From Gammaproteobacteria bacterium (GTDB taxonomy: Bacteria; Pseudomonadota; Gammaproteobacteria; Competibacterales; Competibacteraceae), in contig JACKMZ010000002.1 in assembly GCA_024235135.1 (NCBI GenBank), forward strand, positions 1 to 64,000: DNA of 64,000 nucleotides, read 5' to 3'. Below the pieces are notes generated by a model, which was given only the letters and a program-made list of their open reading frames with translations, was not told the DNA's origin and searched no databases. A program made the position numbers and the translations under genes. Below, piece by piece: positions 42,501 through 50,386 of the stretch. Every line of letters starts with the position of its first letter. The first letter of the stretch is position 1.

Positions 42501-43092
42501 CGGCATTGCTCGCCACCAGCGGCGTGCCGGTAAGAGCGGCCAGTTCCACGGCGGCGCGGAGATACTCTTCCTCGTTTGGCCGTCCGGTGCGCTGCACTTC
42601 CAGATAGAACCGTTCCGGGAACAAACGCAGCCAGTCCTGCAGCAACGCTTGGGCTTGCTCCGGATGACCTCGCAACAACACGCGTCCCAGTTCGCCCTCG
42701 CGCCCCGCCGACAAGGCGATCAGGCCGGCAGTCGCGCCTTCCAGCCAGGACTGTTGCAACACCGGTACGCCCTGCCGCTGGCCTTCCATATAGGCCCGGC
42801 TGATTAACCGCGTCATGTTGCGGTAACCGGTCATATCCTGGCACAGCAGCACCAGTGGAGCCGGTTCGTCCTGCCGCTGAACCGCCAACTCCACGCCGAC
42901 GATGGGTTTGATACCCGCCGCCAGAGCCGCTCGATAGAACTTGATCAGGGCGAATAAATTGCACTTGTCGGTGACCGCCACCGCCGGCATACCGGCCTTG
43001 GCCACCGCCTTGAGCAGCGGCTTGACGCGGATCAATCCATCGCTCAGGGAGAATTCGGTATGCAGGTGCAGATGGACGAAGCGGGCGCTCAT
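39592..43092 (-). CDS. dnaE: DNA polymerase III alpha subunit DnaE, 1166 aa
   Basis: The start at 43092 (MSARFVHLHLHTEFSLSDGL) overlaps the pseudouridine synthase stop by ATGA. The PHP domain is at the N-terminus, and the catalytic PDFDIDF has Asp401 and Asp403, the same numbers as in E. coli. GPGRGSGAGSLVAYALGITD and HAGGVVIAP are the palm/finger blocks; the C-terminal OB fold begins near RNANRGGRMAFVTLDD. The gene replicates the chromosome. The upstream open frame in this phase, to 43581, is only the pseudouridine synthase gene read out of frame. Confidence 0.98.
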   Translation of the reverse strand: MSARFVHLHLHTEFSLSDGLIRVKPLLKAVAKAGMPAVAVTDKCNLFALIKFYRAALAAGIKPIVGVELAVQRQDEPAPLVLLCQDMTGYRNMTRLISRAYMEGQRQGVPVLQQSWLEGATAGLIALSAGREGELGRVLLRGHPEQAQALLQDWLRLFPERFYLEVQRTGRPNEEEYLRAAVELAALTGTPLVASNAVCFLEREDFEAHEARVCIQEGVTLNDPQRPRRFSEQQYLRRPEEMAELFADLPEALENSVEIARRCNLEITLGKNYLPDFPVPSGMDDDDYLRQQSRAGLEQRLERLLDTQAEDFQARRRPYDDRLERELGVICQMGFAGYFLIVADFIQWARAQQVPVGPGRGSGAGSLVAYALGITDLDPLAYELLFERFLNPERVSMPDFDIDFCMDKRDRVIDYVAQRYGRERVSQIATHGTMAAKAVVRDVGRVLGHPYGFVDRIAKLIPFEIGMTLDKALDQEPELRKIYDTDEEIRNLLDLGRSLEGLARNVGKHAGGVVIAPAELTDFSPLYCEQGSLATVTQYDKDDVEQVGLVKFDFLGLRTLTIIDWAVQTINRQRAAPGEEPLDITAIPLDDRQAFDLLQACQTTAVFQLESRGMKDLIRRLQPDCFEDIVALVALFRPGPLQSGMVDDFIDRKHGRAQVEYPHPDLAPILKPTYGVILYQEQVMQIAQVLASYTLGGADLLRRAMGKKKPEEMAKQRTIFAEGAERRGVDAAIATHIFDLMEKFAGYGFNKSHSAAYALVSYQTAWLKAHYPAAFMAAVLSSDMDKTDKVVVFMEESRQIGLQVLPPNVNVSDYRFTVDEQGRVLYGLGAIKGVGEQAIESLLEERRQQGLFGDLFDLCRRLDLHKVNRRALESLIRAGACDELGVNRATLMEQLPEALRLAEQNFRNDAVGQNDLFGLPDEVAVATPDAAAMGAQADWSEEERLRAEKETLGLYLTGHPIDRYAEELRKFTAGNLAEIASQGERGFSTGSRYDKSAERKAVIAGLVVGIRTRNANRGGRMAFVTLDDRSARLEIRVFPEAYEQYRSLLVNDNILVVQGSLAWDDFSESLRVNADRLLDLDTARDEYAKCVMLNLEAKHFHNGLVQHLANTLAPHRQGRCSVWVDYKRPEGRATLTFGPGWRIKPAEGLLRDLRSLLGEDRVNVLY

Positions 43093-43805
43093 GTTCGGTG
43101 GCTGGCCATCGATAACGTTGGGGGATCGCCATCGCGTTCGTCGCGGGCGGAAGCGACCGAAGCGGCGCGCATCCCGGCCAGCACCTCGGTAAAGGATTCG
43201 GGCAGTGGGGCCGCGATGGCCAAGCTGTTCCCATCGGGCAGCGTGAACGCCAGGCGCCGGGCATGCAGCATCAAGCGCGGAAAGCGGGCTTGCTCGCCGG
43301 GATCGCCGTAGCGTCGGTCTCCTACCAGCGGATGACCGATGCTGTAGAGATGCGCGCGAATCTGGTGGCGGCGCCCGCTCAGCGGCGTGACGTCGAGCAG
43401 CGTATAGCCCGTCAGCCGTTCCGCGACTCGATATTCGGTCAGGCTGGGCTTGCCGCGCCGATCGTCGACGGCGACCCGACCCGACCCGAATTGGTGCAGG
43501 GGCTGATCGATAGCGCCCTGGTCCGCAATCAGGCGTCCATGAGCCAGCGCGGTATAGGTCTTGGCCACGGCCCGCCGGCAAAACTGGTCATTCAAATACC
43601 GATGGGCATGCGCGTTGCGGGCGAAAACCATTACCCCGCTGACTTCCTTATCCAATCTGTGCACGACGTACAGCTTCTCCCCATAGTGCTCCGCCAACTG
43701 CGCCAAAAGGCACACACGAGTGGGATCGCGCTCCGGTATGGCCGCCAATCCGGCCGGCTTATCGACCGCAATGACATCCCGGGTCTCCAGAAGTATAGAA
43801 AACAC
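43089..43805 (-). CDS. RluA-family pseudouridine synthase, 238 aa
   Basis: The catalytic motif HRLDKEVSGV has the Asp at residue 52. Other RluA blocks are VIAVDKPAGLAAIPERD, KTYTALAHGR, EYRVAERLTGYTLLDVTPLS and GRRHQIRAHLYSIGHPLVGD. It isomerises uridine in rRNA or tRNA; the exact site is not predictable from motifs. A GTG start at 43805 has weak RBS. The stop overlaps the dnaE start by four bases, so dnaE may be translationally coupled to it. Confidence 0.9.
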   Translation of the reverse strand: MFSILLETRDVIAVDKPAGLAAIPERDPTRVCLLAQLAEHYGEKLYVVHRLDKEVSGVMVFARNAHAHRYLNDQFCRRAVAKTYTALAHGRLIADQGAIDQPLHQFGSGRVAVDDRRGKPSLTEYRVAERLTGYTLLDVTPLSGRRHQIRAHLYSIGHPLVGDRRYGDPGEQARFPRLMLHARRLAFTLPDGNSLAIAAPLPESFTEVLAGMRAASVASARDERDGDPPTLSMASHRT

Positions 43806-44146
43806 TGTTTTATTGATCCGGATCGCTAAAAAAAACCGTGCAGCAGGAATTTGCGACAGGACCTACTACACTTCTTAGCCATTAGAAATAACTCGCAGGT
43901 CCTTACGCGAGGCGGTTGCGAACCTGAATCGCCCGTGCTCTTTTGACACGGCTGCCAAGCCCCCAAGCCAGCAATCGTAATGCCCCTTCGCCGACCATTA
44001 TTGTAACGGACGTCAGGATAGTGCCGTTTTTTTTTGCGGGCCGCTTGCCCGTTTTTGGAGCACCCGATCCAAGCGGGATCATGCCATGGGGCTAATCCTA
44101 ATGATCGGGGATGACATCTGCGTCGACAACCTTGGAGGAGTTTTAC
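43806..44146. other. Divergent intergenic region upstream of the acetate permease genes, 341 bp
   Basis: No gene is supported. A short GC-rich stem (CGGGC/GCCCG) followed by TTTTT lies near 44040-44056 on the plus strand. The promoter of the DUF485-actP operon must lie here; CRP or sigma54 sites were looked for without clear success. Confidence 0.4.
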
Positions 44147-44458
44147 ATGACTCAAGATGATCTCGTGGAACGGGTGAGAAATCACCCAAAATATCAAGAG
44201 CTGATTCATAAACGCTCACGTTTCGGCTGGACGCTGGCGATCATAATGTTAATCATCTACTACGGCTTTATCATGACCATCGCGTTTTCCCCGAGCACGC
44301 TGGCAACGCCGATCAGCCCTGGGGTCGTGACCACCGTTGGAATACCGTTGGGATTGGGGGTCATCCTTAGCTGCTTCGTGCTGACGGGAATTTACGTGTT
44401 TCGGGCCAACAGCGAATTCGACAGACTGAATAACGAAATCAAGGAGGAAGTTCTGTGA
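44147..44458 (+). CDS. DUF485 membrane protein (YjcH-like), 103 aa
   Basis: GGAGGAG seven bases before the ATG is an excellent RBS. The protein has two spans (TLAIIMLIIYYGFIMTIAF; TVGIPLGLGVILSCFVLTGI) and the DUF485 opening VRNHPKYQELIHKRSRFGW. It is the usual partner encoded before ActP. The stop overlaps the GTG start of actP (GTGA). Confidence 0.95.
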   Translation: MTQDDLVERVRNHPKYQELIHKRSRFGWTLAIIMLIIYYGFIMTIAFSPSTLATPISPGVVTTVGIPLGLGVILSCFVLTGIYVFRANSEFDRLNNEIKEEVL

Positions 44459-46131
44459 AGGCACTTCGCAATACCGCATTACTGTCGTTTTTCGCCCTGC
44501 TAAGTACGACTGCCTTCGCCGCTGGCCCCGCCATGGGCGAAGTCGAGAAGCAGCCATTGAATGTGGCGGCCGTCGCCATGTTTCTTGTTTTCGTCGCCGC
44601 CACTCTGGGCATCACCTACTGGGCCTCGCAACGCACCAAAACCGCCAAGGACTTCTATGCCGCGGGCGGTGGCATCACCGGTTTCCAGAACGGCATGGCT
44701 ATCGCCGGCGACTATATGTCCGCGGCGTCCTTCCTGGGCATTTCCGGCCTGGTCTATACCGCGGGTTTTGACGGATTGATCTATTCGGTCGGGTGGCTGG
44801 TCGGCTGGCCCATGATCATGTTTCTGATCGCCGAGCAACTCCGCAATCTGGGCAAATTCACCTACGCCGACGTCGCCTCCTACCGTCTAAAACAGACGCC
44901 GATCCGCTCCCTGGCGGCCACCGGCGCGCTGATCGTGGTTATCCTGTATCTGATCGGGCAGATGGTCGGCGCTGGCAAGCTGATTCAATTGCTGTTCGGC
45001 CTGCCATACCAATATGCGGTCGTGATCGTGGGCGTCCTGATCATTCTGTACGTCACCTTCGGCGGTATGATCGCCACCACCTGGGTGCAGATCATCAAAG
45101 CCTGTCTGCTGCTGGGCGGCGCGACCCTGATCGCGATACTGGCGCTGTCGCACTTCGGCTTCAGCTTCGAGGAAATGTTCAAACGGGCGACGGAAGTCCA
45201 CGCCAAGGGAGTCTCTATCATGGGTCCCGGTGGCCTAGTGCACAATCCCGTGGACGCCATCTCCCTGGGCATCGCCTTGATGCTGGGCACGGCCGGATTA
45301 CCGCATATCCTGATGCGCTTCTTCACCGTGCCCGACGCCCGTCAAGCCCGTATCTCAGTATTCTTCGCCACGGGCTTCATCGGCTATTTCTATATTCTGA
45401 CCTTCATCATCGGCTTCAGCGCCATCGTCCTGCTCAGCGAACATCCGGACTTCTTCCAGACCGCTGCGGATGGCACGAAAGCCTTGATCGGCGGTAGCAA
45501 CATGTCGGCCGTACACCTGGCCGATGCCGTCGGCGGCAATCTGTTGCTGGGCTTCATCTCGGCCGTGGCCTTCGCGACCATCCTGGCGGTGGTTTCCGGT
45601 CTGACCCTGGCCGGCGCATCGGCCATCTCCCATGACCTGTACGCCAACGTGTTCGCCCGTGGCCGCGCCACAGAGCAACAGGAAGTCAAGATTTCCAAGA
45701 TCGCCACGATCGGTCTTGGCATCATCGCCATCCTGCTTGGCATCGCCTTCGAGAAGCAGAACATCGCCTATCTGGTGGGCCTGACCTTTGCGGTGGCGGC
45801 CAGCGCCAACTTCCCGGTGCTGTTCATGTCCATCTACTGGTCCAAGCTGACCACCCGCGGCGCTTTTTTAGGCGGGGCGATCGGACTGCTGACAGCGGTG
45901 ACCCTGGTCATACTCGGACCGACCGTGTGGGTGGATGTGCTCGGCTTTGCCGCCCCCATTTTCCCATCCAAGTATCCGGCACTGTATTCGGTGACGGCGG
46001 CCTTCGTCGCGATCTGGTTCTTCTCCATCACTGATAAGAGCCAGTCGGCCCAGGATGAAATGGAAGCTTATAAGGCCCAGGATGTCCGCTGCCAGACCGG
46101 AATCGGCGCGGAAGGCGCGGCCAGCCACTAA
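44455..46131 (+). CDS. actP: Acetate permease ActP, sodium/solute symporter family, 558 aa
   Basis: A 13-span SSS-family transporter. The start is a GTG overlapping the DUF485 gene. Signal-like first segment ends in TTAFAAGP. SSS marks include the KDFYAAGGGITGFQNGMAIA block, GLVYTAGFDG, MGPGGLVHNPVDAISLG, AGLPHILMRFFTVPDARQAR and SGLTLAGASAISHDLYANVF. It imports acetate and similar short acids. A strong terminator follows, then a CBS/DUF294 gene, and the usual acs gene is not adjacent. Confidence 0.97.
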   Translation: MKALRNTALLSFFALLSTTAFAAGPAMGEVEKQPLNVAAVAMFLVFVAATLGITYWASQRTKTAKDFYAAGGGITGFQNGMAIAGDYMSAASFLGISGLVYTAGFDGLIYSVGWLVGWPMIMFLIAEQLRNLGKFTYADVASYRLKQTPIRSLAATGALIVVILYLIGQMVGAGKLIQLLFGLPYQYAVVIVGVLIILYVTFGGMIATTWVQIIKACLLLGGATLIAILALSHFGFSFEEMFKRATEVHAKGVSIMGPGGLVHNPVDAISLGIALMLGTAGLPHILMRFFTVPDARQARISVFFATGFIGYFYILTFIIGFSAIVLLSEHPDFFQTAADGTKALIGGSNMSAVHLADAVGGNLLLGFISAVAFATILAVVSGLTLAGASAISHDLYANVFARGRATEQQEVKISKIATIGLGIIAILLGIAFEKQNIAYLVGLTFAVAASANFPVLFMSIYWSKLTTRGAFLGGAIGLLTAVTLVILGPTVWVDVLGFAAPIFPSKYPALYSVTAAFVAIWFFSITDKSQSAQDEMEAYKAQDVRCQTGIGAEGAASH

Positions 46132-46158
46132 GCGAACCAGCGCCTTGCTGGATTACTG

Positions 46159-46204
46159 ACCGGTTGCGATGGCGGTCCAAGGCTATCGCAACCGGTATTT
46201 TTTT
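46159..46204 (+). terminator. Strong rho-independent terminator after actP
   Basis: ACCGGTTGCGAT (46159-46170) and ATCGCAACCGGT (46185-46196) form a perfect twelve-base-pair stem with a 14-base loop, then A and eight Ts. It is the clearest terminator in the window and separates actP from the next gene. Confidence 0.9.
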
Positions 46205-46307
46205 GTGGTTATTTGTAGGCTAAAGTGATTCGGTATCGGCCGCATGGAATAAGCACCTTGCGGTGCCTCCCTGGCCATTACCACTACCGGCAACGGAAAG
46301 TCACTGA

Positions 46308-48128
46308 ATGCCAGAAAAACGGGCCTTTTTAGCCACTATCCCTCCCTTCGACCGCCTCCGCGAAACCGCGCTGGGGCAAGTTGCCCAGTTACTTTCATCC
46401 GAGCGTTTCGCAAGCGGCCAGACCATACTCAAACGCTGGGCCAATCCAGCCTATCTCTATATCGTCTACCAGGGCGAAGTGGAGGAATTGGACCTGGAAG
46501 GCACCGTCGCCCGCCATGCCAGCGGCGACAGCTTCGATGCCCGCGCCCTGATCGAAGGCCGCAGCCAGCACACGTTCGTGGCCCGTGGGGAATGCCGATG
46601 CTACCGCCTTCCGGCCCAGCCTTTCCTGGCGATGATACGGGTCAATCCCACCTTGGGCGATTATTACTACGAGGACATCTCTCACAAGCTGGACACCCTG
46701 GTGACCGTGCAGCAACAGCGCGAAGCCGCGTCCCTGATGATGTCCCGTATCTCCGACGCAGTGTTGCGTCCGCCGGTGTATGTCGACCCCGATACGTCCG
46801 CTCGCGAAGCCGTGGAACTGATGAAAACGCGGCGGACCAGCGCCCTGCTGCTCAAACGCCATGGCGACATCGGGATCTTCACCAGCCGCGACGTCCGCGA
46901 AAAACTGGTGCTGGCCCGGCAACCGGAAACCACGCCGGTCGGCGGGTTGGCCAATTTTCAGTTGATCACCCTGGAACCCGACGATTTCTTGCTCAATGCC
47001 TTGAAGGTGATGACCCAGCAGTCCATCCGTCATCTGGTCATTGTGCAGAATGAGGAAATCGTCGGCGTGCTGGAACAGATCGACCTGCTGAATTATCTGT
47101 CCTCGCACTCCCACTTCATCGGCAATCAGATCGAACGCGCCCGTTCGCCAGAGGATCTGAGCGAAGCCAGCGAGCACATCCCCCAGGTCATCAAATCGCT
47201 GTACGAACGCGGTGTGAAATGCCGTTACATCAGCCGGCTGGTCACGGATTTGAATCGCCGGTTGATGCAAAGGCTGTACGAACTGGTTTTTCCACCGGCG
47301 CTAGCCAATCACGCCTGCCTGATTGTCATGGGTAGCGAAGGGCGGGGCGAGCAATTGCTGCGTACCGATCAGGACAACGCGCTGATTCTCCGGGATTCCG
47401 CGTCGTTCGACGACCTACCGACCTTGACCCAGGCATTCACGGAACGCTTGGTGGCCCTGGGTTACCCCCCTTGTCCGGGTAATATCATGGTATCCAACCC
47501 CGCTTGGGCGAAGCCGCTGGAGTCCTTCAAGAACAATTTGCTGCAATGGATTCACAAGCCCGACGAAAACGCCTTCATGAATCTGGCGATTTTCTACGAC
47601 GCCAGCGTGGCGGCCGGCGACGCGAGCTTGCTGGAGACCCTCAAGGATCATCTGTTTTACCTGCTGCGCAACCACACCAGTTCCTTGCAGCATTTCGCCC
47701 GGGCGATACTCGCCTTCGACACACCCCTGGGTCTGTTCAACCGCTTCATCCTGGAAAGGGCGCCGCATGCGCGGCAAATGGATATCAAAAAAGGCGGCAT
47801 TTTCCCGATCGTGCATGGAATACGCAGTCTGGCCCTGGAGCAGGGCCTGAGCGAGACCAATACCATCATGAGAATCCAGGCCTTGAGCGGGCGGGGCCTG
47901 TTGGACGATCGCTTCACCGGGGATCTCATCGAAGCCTTCGAATTCATATCCATGCTGCGTCTGCGCGTGCACATGACGGCTTGGGAAAACCATCAGCCAA
48001 CGCACAATTATCTGTATCCTCGGAAACTGAACAAACTGGAGCGGGATCTACTCAAGGAGTCCCTAAAGATCGTCAAGGAACTGAAAAATTTCGTCAGCTA
48101 CCATTTCAAATTGCGCATGGTGTCCTGA
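46308..48128 (+). CDS. Cyclic-nucleotide-binding, CBS pair and DUF294 nucleotidyltransferase-like protein, 606 aa
   Basis: Four parts follow in order: a cNMP-binding-like beta barrel (residues about 15-135, ILKRWANPAYLYIVYQGEVE), two CBS motifs (150-285, DAVLRPPVYVDPDTSAREAV; QQSIRHLVIVQNEEIVGVLE), and a DUF294 nucleotidyltransferase domain with GSEGRGEQLLRTDQDNA (Gly342, Ser343; Asp354 and Asp356 as metal ligands), and a C-terminal DUF294_C helical domain. The pattern is the protein-PII uridylyltransferase-like family (PA3233 type). It likely transfers nucleotidyl groups in response to adenylates. No membrane span. It is followed after 48 bases by the exonuclease gene. Confidence 0.9.
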   Translation: MPEKRAFLATIPPFDRLRETALGQVAQLLSSERFASGQTILKRWANPAYLYIVYQGEVEELDLEGTVARHASGDSFDARALIEGRSQHTFVARGECRCYRLPAQPFLAMIRVNPTLGDYYYEDISHKLDTLVTVQQQREAASLMMSRISDAVLRPPVYVDPDTSAREAVELMKTRRTSALLLKRHGDIGIFTSRDVREKLVLARQPETTPVGGLANFQLITLEPDDFLLNALKVMTQQSIRHLVIVQNEEIVGVLEQIDLLNYLSSHSHFIGNQIERARSPEDLSEASEHIPQVIKSLYERGVKCRYISRLVTDLNRRLMQRLYELVFPPALANHACLIVMGSEGRGEQLLRTDQDNALILRDSASFDDLPTLTQAFTERLVALGYPPCPGNIMVSNPAWAKPLESFKNNLLQWIHKPDENAFMNLAIFYDASVAAGDASLLETLKDHLFYLLRNHTSSLQHFARAILAFDTPLGLFNRFILERAPHARQMDIKKGGIFPIVHGIRSLALEQGLSETNTIMRIQALSGRGLLDDRFTGDLIEAFEFISMLRLRVHMTAWENHQPTHNYLYPRKLNKLERDLLKESLKIVKELKNFVSYHFKLRMVS

Positions 48129-48176
48129 ATCCATGCCCTTCATCATCCCTATTGTTATGTCGTGGAGTTCTTAAGC

Positions 48177-50324
48177 ATGAAGGGTAACGCCTGGTTTATT
48201 TTCCTTGCGACCGCCGCACTGGAGTGCGGCATCATCGTAGCCGGCGGCTGGACGCTGTGGCTGAGCCTGACCCCGGATGAGCGGGCCCTGGTGGCGGGCT
48301 TCTGGATCGGACATGCCGGCATGCCCATCATCACCGGCGTATTCCTGCTGTTTCTGTTGGCGCTGGCCATCAACCTGGTCTTTCGTTGGTACATCAACCC
48401 CTTGAAAGCCCTGGCCGAGGAGATCCGCATCATCGCCATGAGCAACTCCCGCCATCGACCGGAACCCGAAGGTCGGCCAGAACTGCGGGAGCTGATCAAC
48501 AGCGTGAATCTTCTGGCGGAACGTTACCAGACCCAGCGGGATGACGTGGAAGCCCGGATACAAGCCGCCAATGTGGCTCTGGAAGAGGAAAAAAACACCC
48601 TGGCCGCCCTGGTGACCAAGTTCACCCAAGGCATCGTGGTGTGCAATCAGGAGGGCAAGATTCTGTTATACAACCAGCAAGCGCAGGAATTGCTGGAACA
48701 AACGGCCAAGTCGTCGGTGGGATGGCTGGGCTTGGGCCGTTCGGTGTACGGTGTGCTGGACGAAAGCCTCATCAAACACGCTTTGCTGCACATCCAACAC
48801 CGTCTGGCCCGTGGCGACACACAACTCTCGGCTCCCTTCGTCGCGCCACGCACCGGCGGACGGTTGCTAAGCATCCATCTCGTGCCCGTGCTCGACAAGC
48901 ATCGGGCACAAACCGGTTATATCCTGACGCTCCTGGATATTACCCAGCATGCCCTCGCCGAAAACCGCGTGGGCGCCTTGCTGCGCTCGCTCACCGAAGG
49001 CCAGCGTTCATCGATCGCGAGCATCCGCGCCGCCATCGAGATGATTCTGGAGTATCCGGACATGGACAGCGAGCGCCTGCAACAATTCCAACACATCATC
49101 CGTGACGAGGCGCTGCAAATCTCTCAACACCTGGAAAGCGCGATGGCGGAGCATGCCGACGATTTCAAACCGCAATGGTCCCTGGAAGAGATCAGCGGCA
49201 GCGATCTGCTGGCCACCATCGCTCACCGCTTCCGTGAAACTTTCGGCATTACCCTGGAAGTGACGGCCGCCGAGGAGCCGGTACGCCTGAAAGTGGACAG
49301 CTACGCCATGATCCGAGCCCTGTCGTTCGTCGTCGAACACCTGATCAAGGATTACCAGGCGGAACGGATTCGCCTGAAACTGGAGTGCCAATGGCCGTTC
49401 GCCTGCCTGGCTCTGCTCTGGCGCGGCGCGATGCTGGACATGGAAACTTTCCGTTCCTGGGGTCAACAAGCCTTGCTCGCCGATGATCAAGGCGAAGCAT
49501 TGACCCTGCAGGACCTGGTGGAACATCAGGGGGGCGCCGTGTGGACCCAGATCGAGGAAGAACAAGACGTCAATGCCGTGCGCATCCTGTTGCCGGCGCG
49601 GACCGTCGCTTCCGAACAACGGCCGCCACGTAGGGAACACGACACACCGGACGAAGGCGATGACACCCAGCATTTTTACGATTTCCGCATCTTCGATCGG
49701 CCCGAACAGTACTCCGCGCTGAATGAATGCAGTCTGTCCGATCTGTATTACACCGTGCTCGATACCGAAACCACCGGTTTGAATCCCAGCGCCGGCGATG
49801 AAATCATCTCCCTCGCCGCGGTGCGGATCGTCCACGGCCGGGTGTTGAAGCGGGAAGTGTTCGATTGCCTGGTCAATCCCCGGCGCTTCATCAGCGAGGC
49901 CGCCATCGCGATACACGGCATTTCCAATGCGCAACTCAAGGACAAACCGACCCTTGGGGAAGTATTGCCCCGCTTCCATCAGTTCGTGGAAGACACCGTC
50001 CTGGTGGGACACAACATCGCCTTCGACATGCGCTTTCTGGAACTCAAGGAAACCAGTACCGGGATACGCTTCAACAATCCGGTGCTGGACACCTTGCTGC
50101 TGGCCTATGTCGTTCATCCCAATCAGGAAGACAACAGTCTGGAAGCCATTGCGGCACGGCTCGGTATTCCGGTGGGCGGTCGCCACACCGCCCTGGGCGA
50201 TACCCTGACCACCGCCGAAATGTTTCTGGCGCTAATCCCCCTACTGGCGGAACGCGGCATTCGCACCCTGGGGCAGGCCAGCGCCGCTTGCAAGAACAGC
50301 GAGTTCGCGCGGCTGCAGTATTGA
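48177..50324 (+). CDS. Membrane PAS/pseudo-histidine-kinase protein fused to a DnaQ-type 3'-5' exonuclease, 715 aa
   Basis: GGAG nine bases before ATG 48177 sets the start. Two N-terminal spans (WFIFLATAALECGIIVAGG; MPIITGVFLLFLLALAINLV) are followed by a HAMP-like helix, a PAS domain (LAALVTKFTQGIVVCNQEGK), and a region aligned with HisKA in which the phosphorylated His is Glu274 (TEGQRSSIASIR), and an HATPase-like region without N, G1 or G2 boxes. It thus looks unable to act as a kinase. The C-terminus is a complete DEDDh exonuclease: DTETTGLNP (Asp529, Glu531), GHNIAFDMRFL and HTALGDTLTTAE. Substrate unknown. Confidence 0.85.
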   Translation: MKGNAWFIFLATAALECGIIVAGGWTLWLSLTPDERALVAGFWIGHAGMPIITGVFLLFLLALAINLVFRWYINPLKALAEEIRIIAMSNSRHRPEPEGRPELRELINSVNLLAERYQTQRDDVEARIQAANVALEEEKNTLAALVTKFTQGIVVCNQEGKILLYNQQAQELLEQTAKSSVGWLGLGRSVYGVLDESLIKHALLHIQHRLARGDTQLSAPFVAPRTGGRLLSIHLVPVLDKHRAQTGYILTLLDITQHALAENRVGALLRSLTEGQRSSIASIRAAIEMILEYPDMDSERLQQFQHIIRDEALQISQHLESAMAEHADDFKPQWSLEEISGSDLLATIAHRFRETFGITLEVTAAEEPVRLKVDSYAMIRALSFVVEHLIKDYQAERIRLKLECQWPFACLALLWRGAMLDMETFRSWGQQALLADDQGEALTLQDLVEHQGGAVWTQIEEEQDVNAVRILLPARTVASEQRPPRREHDTPDEGDDTQHFYDFRIFDRPEQYSALNECSLSDLYYTVLDTETTGLNPSAGDEIISLAAVRIVHGRVLKREVFDCLVNPRRFISEAAIAIHGISNAQLKDKPTLGEVLPRFHQFVEDTVLVGHNIAFDMRFLELKETSTGIRFNNPVLDTLLLAYVVHPNQEDNSLEAIAARLGIPVGGRHTALGDTLTTAEMFLALIPLLAERGIRTLGQASAACKNSEFARLQY

Positions 50325-50338
50325 CGGGTGTAGACGAC

Positions 50339-50373
50339 CGGATGGCCGCTGGAAACGCCTCAGCGGCCATCCG
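50339..50373. terminator. Bidirectional stem-loop between convergent genes
   Basis: CGGATGGCCGCT (50339-50350) and AGCGGCCATCCG (50362-50373) form a twelve-base-pair stem with an eleven-base loop, right after the exonuclease stop. It has no T tract but lies at a convergent junction. Confidence 0.55.
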
Positions 50374-50386
50374 TCGGGAGCGGGAA

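Noticed and set aside
43093..43581. Upstream extension of dnaE by 163 codons
   Set aside because: The sequence is the pseudouridine synthase gene in another phase; DnaE starts at the PHP domain at 43092.
49008..50186. A 392-codon minus-strand open frame over the exonuclease gene
   Set aside because: Antisense to intact PAS/exonuclease motifs, with no family-like sequence or RBS.
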